This document shows positions 43,765 to 55,259 of a stretch of DNA of 64,000 nt, piece by piece. Made by a program: the position numbers and the translations under genes. The notes beneath the pieces are model-generated. The model did not search any database. It saw only the letters and a list, made by a program, of their open reading frames with translations, and had not been told where the DNA came from. Each line of letters begins with the position of its first letter. Position 1 is the first letter of the stretch. Source of the DNA: Grammothele lineata (taxonomy: Eukaryota; Basidiomycota; Agaricomycetes; Polyporales; Polyporaceae); contig NDFF03000380.1 in assembly GCA_002150815.3 (NCBI GenBank), positions 62,001 through 126,000 on the forward strand. The letters are read 5' to 3'.

Positions 43765-44375
43765 AATATGTTATCACAAGACACACCTTGTGTGATTGGA
43801 GCGCGTGAGGCATCTGACTTTGCTGAATGAGGCGAGGGCATCTAGGTACAGAAGTCGCTCCGGTAAGTGGGGTACGGATGACAATAAGACAGAAAAAGCT
43901 TAGCGAACGTCAATAGTGGTGGTAGAAACTGTGGCAGCACCAGGGGGTCCTGCAGACAGTACCTCACTCTCTGAGGACACGCGTGCAGTGGCTGCACGGG
44001 TCGTCTCCACTCACTGGCCGTTAGGTACCCCGGTACTACCATTCAGGTTGGCTGCCCAGATAGCCTAGTCTCCCGTTCATGTTTCTTCGCGCGAATATAT
44101 TGTGTTTCCCAGTAGCACCATCTGAGTGAACACGTTTGGCTATTCAGGGCTTCCGTTCGCTCGAGCATGCTCGGGGGGGGTAGGGGATGGCTTACCTGGG
44201 CACATTCCGGGCAGATATTGCAGGGAGAGTAACATGGTAGTGAAGGGGGCCCCATTCGGGCGAACTATGTATGGTTCACTGAACTTCCGTTCGGGCGAAT
44301 TATGCCTATAGATGGGCTACCAGCGAGGTCTCTAATAGCCACACGGCTGACGCAGGAGACCTCGGGCATATCCTT

Positions 44376-45250
44376 CACTTGAATACAGCTGGTGGGGGGC
44401 CACTCGGGCGAGTCCTACTATTTAATATAGTTAGTAGGAAGCCCTTCGGGCAGGTCTTACTATTCAACATGGTTGCTGGGGCGCTACTCGGGCATATCCT
44501 GCCCTTGAATATAGCTGGTGGGGGGCCACTCGGGCGAGTCCTACTATTTAATATAGTCAGTAGGAAGCCCTTCGGGCAGGTCTTACTATTCAACATGGTT
44601 GCTGGGGCGCTACTCGGGCATATCCTGCCCTTGAATATAGCTGGTGGGGGGCCACTCGGGCAAATTCTATTATTCAATATGGCTTGTAGGGAGCCACTCG
44701 GGCAAGTCTTACTAATCAATATGGTTGCTGGGGCGCTACTCGGGCATATCCTGCCCTTGAATATAGCTGGTGGGGGGCCACTCGGGCGAGTCCTACTATT
44801 TAATATAGTTAGTAGGAAGCCCTTCGGGCAGGTCTTACTATTCAATATGGTTGCTGGGGCGCTACTCGGGCATATCCTGTCCTTCAATATAGCCGGCGGG
44901 GGGCCACTCGGGTAAGTCTTGCCCTTCAATGTGGTCTGTAGGGGGCAACTCGGGCAAATTCTACTATTCAATATGGTTGGTGGGAGGTCACTCGGGCAAG
45001 TCTTACTATTCAATATGGTTGGTGGGGCCCTACTCGGGCATATCCTGCCCTTGAATATAGCTTGTGGGGGGCCACTCGGGCGAGTCCTACTATTTAATAT
45101 GGTTAGTAGGAAGCCCTTCAGGCAAGTCTTACTATTCAACATGGTTGGTGGGGCACTACTTGGGCAAGTCTTGCCCTTCAATGTGGTCCGTAGGGGGCAA
45201 CTCGGGCAAATTCTACCATTCATTATGGTTGGTGGGAGGCCACTCGGGCT
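44376..45250. repeat. 42-bp minisatellite, about 21 copies, open in frame on both strands
   Basis: Units of 42 bp share a core like CACTCGGGCAAGTC followed by TTACTATTCAATATGGT. Because 42 is divisible by three and no stop arises, the plus strand reads as 14-residue repeats (type PLGRVLLFNI) in two long frames. The minus strand reads as another 14-residue repeat (type SKTCPSGPPP) over 333 codons. Neither has flanking exons or a non-repeat domain, so it is called a repeat and not a gene. Confidence 0.9.
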
Positions 45251-45595
45251 ATAAAAATAAATCTGCTTCAAAATAAGAATCACGAATGGGAACAGGTGTC
45301 TTCTGTGTACTGTTGAGTATTTCAGTGAAGTCCACACATTGCACATACGAAGTGGAATCCCATGTTGTAAAATCACCTACCTTTGGTTGGCCTAGATTAA
45401 GTCATTGCGGCTTTCTCATGAATAGGAACCTTGATACCCATTCTATCCGTTGAAGAACCCCATTGATTTAGGGGTCAGTTGAATGTTAGCAAAAACTCTC
45501 AGTAACCTAGCACAGCAAACCATAATGTGCCGAACCAGCTTCTATGCCAACACACCTTTCACCCTCGCAAAATACCACAACCCATACTGTATCTG

Positions 45596-45880
45596 CTTGT
45601 GCGAATGACGGAGTTTCATGGTCATCCTGTTCACTCAAATAGTTGAGCTTCACAGTGATGCGGTTTGTGCAAATAGCTTCGCTTGATGGAACAACCATTC
45701 GTGTGAATACTTTGGCTTCATGGATCTACCGTTCGCGCGAATATTCTGGCTTCATGGGTCTACCGTTCGCGCGAATATTCTGGCTTCATGGATCTACCGT
45801 TCGCGCGAATATTTTGGCTTCATGGGTCTACCGTTCGCGCGAATAGTAATACTCCCCGGCGCGGTCATTCGCGCGAATAA
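45596..45880. repeat. 34-bp array built on the palindrome TTCGCGCGAA
   Basis: Perfect TTCGCGCGAA occurs at 45732, 45766, 45800, 45834 and 45868, with a spacing of exactly 34 bp. Decayed units continue to the left at 45698 (TTCGTGTGAA) and 45664. The units also share CTTCATGG and CTACCG. It looks like a subterminal binding array of the transposon. Confidence 0.9.
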
Positions 45881-45948
45881 CTGTATTTTATCATAGTCGA
45901 TGATAAAACACATCACACGGCGTAGCTGCCTAATACAATGCCTTGCTT

Positions 45949-46716
45949 TCAATCATCTCTTAACTTCGCCTCAGCCTTCCCGAGACTCTCTCCGACCCAC
46001 CCAGCTGCCTTTTTCGCTAGCTCCATCCCCCGCACGGCTTGATCCCAATCCGATGCAAACATGGGCATTGGCTGCAGCTGATCCAACCATGCTTGTCAGT
46101 TTCTGCCAGCAGAGAAGCAGAGTATACTCGGTCCTCACCGCTACAAGAAACCCCTGCACCCACCAATCTGGAGCCTCCTTACCTGCGGGGCCCTCATCAG
46201 GCCATGTCCACCAACGAGGGTATCCAACATCCTCTCCAGCAGCCCTCCCAAGGCTGGCCTCGGACAACTTTACTGAGTTGAGGAATGCCTCCTTGTCCAG
46301 TGTCTCCAAGTCAAACTGAATTGCGCGATGTTGAATCGTGCAACTTTGTAGGAGTATTTTTAAAGGTCGGCAATGGGTAGCGTCTGCATCGTCCGCGTTC
46401 CGGATCCCACTGACTTCCCCGACGAGCGGCAGGATGCTGCAAAGACCAACAAGAGGTATGGCCATCCACTAGAAAACAGATTGAATGTTACGTTCATTAA
46501 TCCTTTAACAACACCTACTATTTCCCGTGCGATTCCGTGACGCCAGCGGGTGACTTGCCTCTCCCCTGCGTCATCCGGAAGGGCTCGGAGAGCCTCGCTG
46601 ATGCGCCACATGATCAAAAGCAGCTCTCCTCTTGAAGATTCCAATGTAACTCGGCGACTGTAGGCAGCATGTTTTTTCGCATCAGGGAGGGGCTCACGAG
46701 GATCGAGGAAAGACAT
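45949..46716 (-). CDS. Transposon-borne small protein X1 (GYPxWWTWP family)
   Basis: Three exons (46519-46716, 46139-46468, 45949-46071) encode 216 residues. The family is not recognised. A helical N-terminus (ELLLIMWRISEALRAL) is followed by RWRHGIAREI, a short hydrophobic part (PLVGLCSILPLVG), a mixed domain, and the motif VGYPRWWTWPDE with PDWW. The last exon begins after a CTGCAG acceptor and is Lys/Ala-rich and helical. The neighbour X2 has the same three-exon plan and the same motifs, so the two are a tandem duplicate. Both lie downstream of the transposase on the same strand, at the left end of the element. A role in transposition or in the element's spread is possible but unproven. 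Confidence 0.6.
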
Positions 46717-46888
46717 GGAGTTAAGATGAGGCCGGAGATAGAAGCTCTCCGTGAAAAGGCTGGTTTAAGACCGAGAGTTTCGGCTGACATTAAGAAGCCC
46801 TCTTTGATTAGACACGTGACCGAGCTGTTCTTCTAATTCTCATGCTTCGCTTTCCAATTAAAATTGTGAACGCTTCCAATTCTACCAT

Positions 46889-47529
46889 TCAACCAGAGAA
46901 GACAGGCATTGGCTGCAGCTAATGAGCAATTGAGTAACGGCCCGACCTCGGAGAACATTCAACGGCTTACTACAATGTCGTTCGGAGTTTTCCACCAATC
47001 TGGAAGCAGCTCCATGTCATCTACCTTCTCCGGCCAAGTCCACCACTGTGGGTATCCAGCCCGGCCCGCAATTGCACCAAAGCGTGTACCTTCCACTTCC
47101 CCGAGGGATATGAATTGCACGATATCCAGCTTCTCCAGAACAATACGAATGCCACGACCTCGCCATTCAACAACTTTCAACAACATTTGAAGTTGCTCAT
47201 TCTCCAATATGAGTGGTCTCGCCGATAATACCCCTTCACTCGCAACAGCATGAACCGCCGTTTGAAGACCGAGTGCAGTTAGAATGAGCCACTAAGAAAG
47301 TCATTTACAGAAAAGTACGCATGAAAAATTATTACTAACTTACCATCTCACGAGCAATGCCGGTCTGCCATCGGATTATCATGTTCTCTTCGGCCATGGG
47401 AGGGAGAGCAGCAAGTGCCTGAGTGACTCTCCAGAGCAGGAGTTCAACCTCAAGTGTACATGACGTCGAAGTATAGTCCAGGCGATACTGAGCCACATCG
47501 AAAAGATTTGTCTCGTTGAGAGATGGCAT
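46889..47529 (-). CDS. Transposon-borne small protein X2, paralogue of X1
   Basis: Exons 47344-47529, 46971-47291 and 46889-46912 encode 176 residues. They share with X1 the helix ELLLWRVTQALAALP, RWQTGIAREM, the junction into a Trp at the start of exon 2, and the motif AGYPQWWTWPE with PDWW. The third exon starts at the same CTGCAG-CCAATGCC site as in X1 but stops after seven codons, so the C-terminal helix is lost. This may be a true difference or a truncation. The 3' end of the transposase gene lies about 95 bp upstream of its ATG. No known domain is recognised. Confidence 0.58.
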
Positions 47530-47624
47530 GGTCGGTGCTTGGGACAAGCCGGGATGGATGGGAGAACACTGTTTGACAGGCGATCGATCTCCTATATAGC
47601 ACGCCACAATCTGATTTGTGCCAT

Positions 47625-50600
47625 TTATGGAATATGTGTGTCTACAAGCCGCTTGAACACCCCGCCTGCATGATCCGCCATCTTCGACCACATCGCCTCC
47701 TGCCGTTTCGCATAGGCGTGGTGTCCGGGGAGATCGGTGTTCGCCGTCGCCCAACCATCCCAATTGCTCGCATGCTTTCGCAAGCCTCGCTGATGGCATT
47801 CCATCTCATGCAGAAGAATAATCCATTCCTCGTCCCACCGCAATTTTCTCTCGCGTGCACGTAGCCACATTCCCCGACGTACTGCCCGCGCGGTCAGCTC
47901 GTGCCATCTATAGAACAAATAAACCTACGGCGAATGACGAAGGAGTTTTCCCCGGTACGCCCAGATTCTTCAGGATCTTCAAAGTGCCAAATCCATGATG
48001 CGTGGATGTCTCGCAATCCTCCGGCGAAGGGCTCGAGGACCGCAGTGTTGACCTTGAGATCCTCCCGCGCAATCTCCTTGTATCGCTTCTTCAACTTCTT
48101 CAGCTCGGCTTTGTCTTTAGCATTTGAAGTGTCGAACAGTCGAAACAGGGCCTTCCGAGCCTGCATATATTGCCGCACATGTTTCGTCACTGTATGTGCG
48201 GTAATCTTCACGTCGTCGAAAGAACGCAGCCGAGCGCGCATGGACGATGCGTTCCTGACTTTGGCATAATATAAGTATGACTTGTAACCAATAGCGATGC
48301 GTAGAGAAAGGAGCGCATCGTTCATCTGCCCGATACGCAGTTGCCGTTCTTTCTCTGCCAAGTGCAACTTCCCAGCGGACTTCAGAAACGAGAGACCGAG
48401 AGTCGAAGGAAGTGAGATAGGTCGCTTCTCTGGGCATGACGGGTCTTCATCATCTCCCCCTTCTCTCTCTAAATAGTCTTCCTCTTGATCCCATTCTTCG
48501 CCGAGGTCGACGCGGGCCTCGTCCTCGATTTCGGCGAAGTAAAAAGCGGGCGTTAGGAATAACTTTGACTTTTTGTGAAAACCGTCATATTCCACGATAA
48601 GCCGCTGCCGCTGCTGTGCCAACTCCAGCCTTTGCTTTGGCGTGGCATCTCGCCGAAGGTTGCGTGCCGTATAGGCCACTGCCAACCTTTCATAACGTAA
48701 AGTGTAAGTCAGCAAGCGGAAAATACAAGGTTTGTAATTAGGCAGGAAGAGGATTGGTGTTTTCGCGCAGGCATTGAGTAAGAGCCTCTTTCGGGGAAGT
48801 ATGCGGGCGTCATGATTGGACTTACTGCATTTGTTCTACCCGTATTCCATCCGCGAGCCACTGCGTCTCACCTGAGCTGTCAGCTCCATCGCGGTTCTCT
48901 TGCTCAGTGAGGTTGACTTGCATCTCCTTCTGGCTTGGCACTGCAAAGACGTTCACGGCCGAAATGTGAATGGCCGAAATGTGAAGGCAGGCTTGGAAAC
49001 TCACACTTGATCTTTTGAACATCGTATATGTCCATAGCCGAGATGTCCTCAAAGCGTTTCTCCATGGCCTCAACAGCTTCCTGCTCCCATTTCTCAACCA
49101 TCGCCTTGTCAGAGCCCTTAGTGATTTCTTCAAATGCGACCTGTGCGGCCTTCCTCTCTTTGCATAACCGTTTCCACTGGCGCGAGAGGGCGGCGGCTGC
49201 ATCCGATGTCAGCATCGATCATCTCAGCATAGTGATAAGTCACCAACGAGTTCGCGTCGTTTTCATCCAGTTGTTGTCGTTCATGTGATCGTCAATGACT
49301 TCTCTTCGGTGAGATGTCACCATGCCCCGCGTGCTCTCCCCGATATCATTCAGGGGATCCCAGAGGGGCTCCAGGGTCTCACCACCCTGAACTCCAGCAC
49401 CCAAGACGAAGTTCGGGGAAAATCGGGGGAAGCAGCGTGGCTCGTGTCCGTGCACGTGAAACTGTCCGATCCCAAACTGCATCCTCATGCCCTTCGGAAT
49501 GGAGAACTTTGGCCGGCGTGCAAAGCGTGCTCGAAGGTTGACAGAATATTGGCAAACAATGTCGTATATGAGAAGGAGAAGGGTGAGCGTCCGGAAGAAC
49601 TTCAATGCGCCATTAAAGCAATAGTCCATGCTCGCATACCTGTTTGCCTCCATGAGCAGGAATACGTTCTCCGAAATCGATTTCACTTACCCCTCGCCAT
49701 TAGGAAAATCTACGACAGTATGAGGAATAAAACAGCCATGCCGAGAGCATGCAGCTGCGCCAATCCCATTCACGTCCAAATGATCCTTCTTCTTTTTTTG
49801 CGCGAGCACTGCCCGATGGTCGTTGCACGTTAGCGGCTCTTTCTTTATCAAGTCGTCAACGGGGATGTCTGCGGAAACATAAACGTGTCAATCATACCGC
49901 ATCTGGACGTTTGAGTGCGTCCTTTAGGTGAGTGCGATAAGGTCCCTCTCGAACCATGAAGCCATTTCCGTCAGCGATTGGTACGTCGTCCTCCGGTTTC
50001 TTCATCTTGCGATGTTGTGCTGTAAAGTTGCCATCGAGGACGATTGACGGCATATATTTGAACCTAAGCACATTGAGCAGCCGAGTGCATGCTATAAAAA
50101 TGACTGAACGTACTTCTCTGGGTCGTCTGCCCATTTTTCGGGGAGGTTGAATCCCGGCCGCGGGCAAACCGTGCACGCGAGCGCTAAAGAGCCATCTTCT
50201 GGGGTCTCTTTCCTATGCCCGTATCCCTGCCATTTGAGATGCTTCAAGTTACGCCACTGCCTTGAGACCCGCAAAAGTGCCTTGTATGCCATCTTGTACA
50301 CCATTCGTTCAACTTCTGTGCGCAGTACGATTTTCGGCGAACTCACCGGAACAGAGTGGTGGAACGCCCCATCGGTTGTACGGCAGAGTTTCGTATGATA
50401 AGAGAGGGGAGATGACTTCATGGTTTTATTAGAGAGGAGGAAGTCGTCAAGGCACTCGAAAGTGAACGCGGTCGAGGGCCGAAGTCGTGATGCCGGAAAA
50501 TAGCCGAGTGTCAAGAGTTGGATGTCCTCTCGCTGTGCATTCGGACATCGACAAAACGTAACTGACAGTTCGTGAACTCCATTGGTGTGCACAATCCTGA

Positions 50601-51493
50601 GCATTCGACAGTTGTCGTAGATCGGAATCGAGGCCATGGGTGGACGGGTGGGGGATGTATGGAGGGAGGGAAGTTCCCCGAGTTCGTCAGGCGAGGGTGC
50701 GGTGTCGTCCAAAGTCTCTTCATCTTCCCACTCAGGATTCTCGGCGTAGAACATGGAGGGAGGGGCCGGATCCTCGCCATCGACATCCTCAACGGACGCC
50801 GAACGCACATCCGCCTCTTCTGATGAGCCATACGCACAGAGGTAGGGACAACGCTCACCGCCATGGCCGCAGTGGAGTTGTATGGGGATCTCACGCAGCC
50901 ACGCCGTTCGGAAGTATTCTCCCTCCCAGTGCTCCACACGATGCAGAGGATGGCGAGAATGCGTCTTGTAGCAGCATTCGGTGCAGAATACTGGGCGTCC
51001 GTGGCAAGTAACGCACCGCCATTCCATCTGCTGCCCGCAAGAGCACAACTTGCCCTCCGGAGGTGCTTCGGTAGACAGCACCGTAGCCAGATACTCTGCC
51101 CGAACCTCCAAGAACTCGCGCATATAAGAGAATTGACTCTGGTGAGGGGGTTTCATCAAAGCACGGTTTTACAGTGGCAGATGTACGTACCTTCCACCGC
51201 TTCTTCACCGATAGGTCCACCATCTCAAAACCGTCAAAAATCGGCATCTCTCCGATCGGGTGAGGGGCCGGGGTGGAGCCTGCGCTGCCCGACTGAGAGG
51301 GCGGAGGTGGTGTATTGTTCGCCGAGCCGAGGCCCACCGATGATTCAGACCCGGATGGGGCTTCGGTGGAGGCCATCGTGACTTGAACTTTGCGCCGGCG
51401 GATGCCACGCTTGGTTTGATAGACTTTCATGGTTTCCGCCACAAGCCCGTCATCATCAGGGGCACCGGGGATATACTTGGGCAACCGGCTCAT
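47625..51493 (-). CDS. KDZ transposase with CxC2-type cysteine cluster
   Basis: The start is 51493 and the stop is at 47625, with about ten exons and roughly 1000 residues. The first exon (101 aa) is disordered. Next is the KDZ-associated CxC2-like zinc cluster (CSCGQQMEWRCVTC, FCTECCYKTHSRHPLHRVE, then GHGGERCPYLC). The RNase H-like catalytic region shows VLDGNF (first acidic residue), LTCNDHRAV, GIGAAACSRHGCF, MDYCFNGAL, LLIYDIVCQY (second Asp), and IGQFHVHGHEPRC. A coiled-coil insert and the C-terminal WLRARERKLRWDEEW helix follow. Apparent frame breaks at 49.87 and 47.92 kb disappear with normal introns of 55 and 47 nt. The enzyme should excise and insert the element. It is divergent from the HMG-like gene, sharing a 352-bp promoter. 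Confidence 0.88.
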
Positions 51494-51845
51494 CGGGTAG
51501 ATTGGTCGAGGGAATTAAGCAGGGATTGGGGAGGTTTGAAATGAATGCGTGAGGGCTCCTGCGGCTGATTTGACAAAGTCTTTCCGTCGCAATCCTGATG
51601 AAAACATCAGAATTGATCGCCATCAGGCCTAAGGATTTTGCCATCCGGTCCTAGGACATACCTTATTCGGTATGTCTCTCCCCCAGAAATTGCCGCGTTT
51701 GCGAGTTATCGCCCTGATTGACATCGTCACCATCGCGTTCTTCGTGGTGAAGTCTCGCACTGGCCTCGGTGTTATCACCCTTGCTCATTCCTGCTGTGTT
51801 ATACACCCTCCTCTGTTGTCTACATTCCCCGAGAATTGTGCCTCG
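51494..51845. promoter_or_regulatory. Shared divergent promoter of transposase and HMG-like gene
   Basis: Only 352 bp separate the two start codons, so both genes must be driven from here. A TTCCCCGAGAA word lies about 18 bp before the HMG-like ATG; similar TTCCCCGA/TCGGGGAA words recur in other gaps of the element. The frame upstream of 51846 is open back to 51672 but is not used as start because its composition is leader-like. Confidence 0.5.
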
Positions 51846-54800
51846 ATGTCCAGCGACTCTGAGTCACCACCGCCCCCTCGCAAAAGCACATACAGCCGGG
51901 GAAAGAAGGGCAAGGGGAAACAGCGCCGAGTCACTGACTTCGAGTTCTCCACCGATGAGATCGCCATCCTCAAGGCCAAGGTGGGCAAGTGGAAGACTTC
52001 GGGCAAGTCTGCTCGGGAAGATATCGTCGACGACATGGCACTGGAGATTGCGGAGAAGAGAGGCGTTCAAGACAAGAATCTCTTCGCTGCGCTGCTTGTA
52101 AAGGTGCGATAATCACAATTCTTGCTACCCACCCCTTCTTGCCTCAACTTCGGGCAGAAAATTGGCAGCTGGTTACACAACAATAGCGGGAAGGGGCAGG
52201 CCAAGGTCGTCGCCCCATTCCTATCCTTCCGCGCGTTCAACGGGCTCTCCGCATACAAACACGACGACGCCATCAAAGACAAGATCAACAAGGCTACACG
52301 TAAGAAGACCTCTCCGAAAGAGCCGGACTGGTTGCCCACGTACAATCGCATCGCATCGGAGATGTATGAGAAGCTGGAAGAGGAAGAGAAGGAGGAGTGG
52401 GAGGAGATAGCGGATGAGTGGAACGCTACAGGCCCACCGCCAGATGCGCAAGCACAGTGAGTCTATCTCCTCTTCCTTTTTGTCTTTTCTTTTAACGGTC
52501 GGGCAGCTTTGCGGAGACGCAGCTCCATCGGTGGTCCCGCCAGTTTATCGACCTGACGTGGCTCTATGCTGGGACGGCTTTCTACTTACTCGGCTTGGTT
52601 CCAAGGGATGATGTGCGGTCGTGGAAAATCCTCCAGTGAGTCATTATCATATTGCTGCTTGTGCGTTTGCAAATTCCCGAAACCAGATACGAGACGACCG
52701 TCCGGCTCCAAGAGAAAGATTCGGCCAAGTACACCCCGAACGCGCTGGAAACAGTGGATGCCCCAGAGGCTTTCCTTAAGGCGTGGGCTGCCAGACACAG
52801 CATTCTGAGGTGGGGACAAAAGGCACCTCCAGAGGGATGGAAGGACCTCGTAAAGAAGGTTCAGCGTTCGGGCAAAAAGGTCACGTGGAAGTGGGAGTAT
52901 TACAAGGACGGCTTACCGAAGGTCCCCAACGACTTCTCCGAGATCGACATCCATACCGCGCGAGAGTTGTATTCTCAGCTGCTTCGCATTCATTTCAGTA
53001 CGGATGCCTCTTCCCTCAGCGTGGAATTTCGGCTCATTGGTCACCTGCAGGCTGGGCGCTCGGCGAAGGTTACATGATTGAGCACGTCGGCTGGACGACC
53101 TTCATCACCCAACCGGAATCCTTCATTGATCGACAGTGGATTCCTAAGGACTTCGTCTTCAAGCTTCCGAGACAGATGGCACCCGAGGCCATCGAAACCC
53201 TTTTCGTCCATATCCGTGACAAGGAAATCACTGATAGCGATGCGGAGGACTACGATGGCGACTACACTACGGAGCGCTTCCGCCTGACAAACGCGCTGAC
53301 CGACCGGCACAAGGGGCGCACCATTCGCTCGGCGAACTACGTCCGGCCTACCGCCACGTCAAAGAAGACCGTCGGGAAGAAGGGGAGAAAGGTCGAGCAG
53401 AAGAATGGTGTAACGTTCCGCGACCTGCAGGGGTCAGATGGAGACGATGACGAGGCAGCAGGGACGGACGAGGAGGACGACAGTGGGGAGGATGATGAAG
53501 ACGAAGAGGAGAGACCGAAGCTGACCGCACGAGAAAAGCGCGAGGTGTACAAGCAGATGGATGCCTTGGCCTTGGAGTACGCCAAGCAGTTGACCAAAGA
53601 CGCCAAGGCCAAAAAATCTGCTGCCCGTGAGGAGGATCTAGAGAGCGAAGATGAAGAGGAGGAGCCACCGGCGAAAAGGTCAGTTGGTGGAGGTAGGCGG
53701 AAGTCGGGCAAAGACAAGTCGTCCGGACGCTCGGGCAAGTCGTCCGATGCTCCCCCGAAGGGCAAGCGTCAGAGTAAGGCCGCTGGGCAAGGAAAACGTA
53801 AGAAGTCAACGCAGCGTCAGGAGAGTGAAGGGGAGTATGAAGAAGATGCCGACGCCGAAGAAGACGATGACAGCCCCGTCGATTATGACGTCGACCGACA
53901 TGCAATGCCCCATCTCTTCGACTCCGACTCCCCGGAGGAGAACGTCAGCCCCGCTCCTAGTGTCCAACCATCTTCCTCTCCAGGGATACGCCCCCCTAAA
54001 CAGCCAGTACCCGCCGTCCTCAAGGCGTCGAAGCCACCCCCGAGTACCCTGGCCGAAGAAGGGACAACCCCGTACCTTTGGCTGCAGCGGTGGCATAAAA
54101 ACGAGACGGCATGGCAGAAGTTGCTTGAGGTTCTCAGACGCCCAGTAAGTGACCACATCGATTTCTGTTATATGGAACTGACACGGCTATCTAGCTGGAG
54201 CGTATGGTAGAGGTTTCGCCGATCCCGGGCTACGAGTGGGCGACGTGGAGTTACGGGCATCCCTCGATTCCCCCCGCCTTCCACCAGAGTGAGGAGAAAC
54301 TGGACGACATGCTCGTTTGGCTATCCGAGCCACTCCGGCTGAGGACCAGTGACGAGGATGTCCAACGCTGGTGCCTCGTTGCGGCCATGCTGATGCGCGA
54401 CGCGTCTGACTCCCAGCAATGTGAGCCCGATGTCACTACCTTTCGCAATCCTTGGGAAGAATACCGCTACGCACTCTTCTCTGCCTCGGTCATGGGACGC
54501 GAGCACGCCGACAAGGTTGCAGAAATTTGCGACGTTCAGAGGGAGGGTCTGCAACGGCAGCGAGCAAAGAGGCCCAAGGCTCGCCCGGTGGGGAACATTG
54601 AGGCGATAGACCGTGGAAAGGAGCCGGTCGCCATCGCCCCTCGGGCAAGGTTGGCGGCTGAAGGTGAAGCTCGCGCCCGAGAATCTGATGGGTCGGATGA
54701 AGAAGATGACGTAGCAGCAGCGTTGACACTCGGCGAGGACGGGGAGGATGAGGGACATGCCTCGACAGGCGAACCCATGCCAGCTCCGAACATGCCATCT

Positions 54801-55106
54801 CCGGCGCGAAAGGGGAAGAAGCGCAAAGAGCGAGATGAAGCGCCGCCATCAAAGCCGGCGAAGACCAAGCCGTCGGTCAACCAGCCAACCGCAGGGCCGT
54901 CGCGACTCCCGCCAGCTGAAGCAGATGCCGGTGCGGAAGCTGATGCCACCGCGGAAGCTCCCTCTCGCCCTCAACGCACTCGACGCATACCTACCCGACC
55001 CGACGAAGAGGTTTTTCTCGCTGACCGTCTCGCAACACGCTCGGGCGGAAAGAACTCGGAACGTGAAGGAAAGAAGGGTGCCGGCATTGTGAAACGCAAA
55101 CGCTAA
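51846..55106 (+). CDS. KDZ-associated divergent HMG-like nuclear protein
   Basis: Six exons (51846-52103, 52158-52456, 52507-52635, 52687-52997, 53051-54144, 54195-55106) encode 1000 residues. After a basic start (STYSRGKKGKGKQRR), residues about 87-185 form a helical segment with SFRAFNGLSAYKHDD and LPTYNRIASEMYEKL, followed by a Glu-rich helix; this fits the divergent HMG domain reported in KDZ elements. A Trp-rich middle domain follows (WSRQFIDLTWLY, GWTTFI, IDRQWIPKDFV). Later come long acidic runs alternating with Lys-rich runs, a second small folded part (YLWLQRWHKNETAWQKLL, GYEWATWSYGHPSIP), and a basic tail (GIVKRKR). It is probably a chromatin or DNA-binding factor of the element. 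The HMG call rests on pattern and context, not on a search. Confidence 0.75.
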
Positions 55107-55259
55107 TCACCAGCTCCCAGGTGAGGTGATCGGGGAAGTGCTCGGGGGTCTTTTTCACGGTCTACTGGTCGTTACGCGAATGAGCCATCTTCCTGCAACC
55201 ATGTCGCCCATACATATCTGTCATGTATTACGATTCGGGAAAAATACATTTCATGTGCC

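Noticed and set aside
44375..45376. 333-codon frame on the minus strand as a protein gene
   Set aside because: It is the product of a 42-bp repeat without stops. The opposite strand is equally open, and there is no non-repeat domain or exon.
47880..47930. Frameshift in the KDZ transposase C-terminus
   Set aside because: A 47-nt intron (GTAGGT donor, GGGCAG acceptor) restores the frame and gives the family-like sequence, so no mutation is needed.
49840..49900. Premature stop after the first catalytic Asp of the KDZ transposase
   Set aside because: A 55-nt intron ending in GATAAAG removes the stop and joins to the conserved LTCNDHRAV block.
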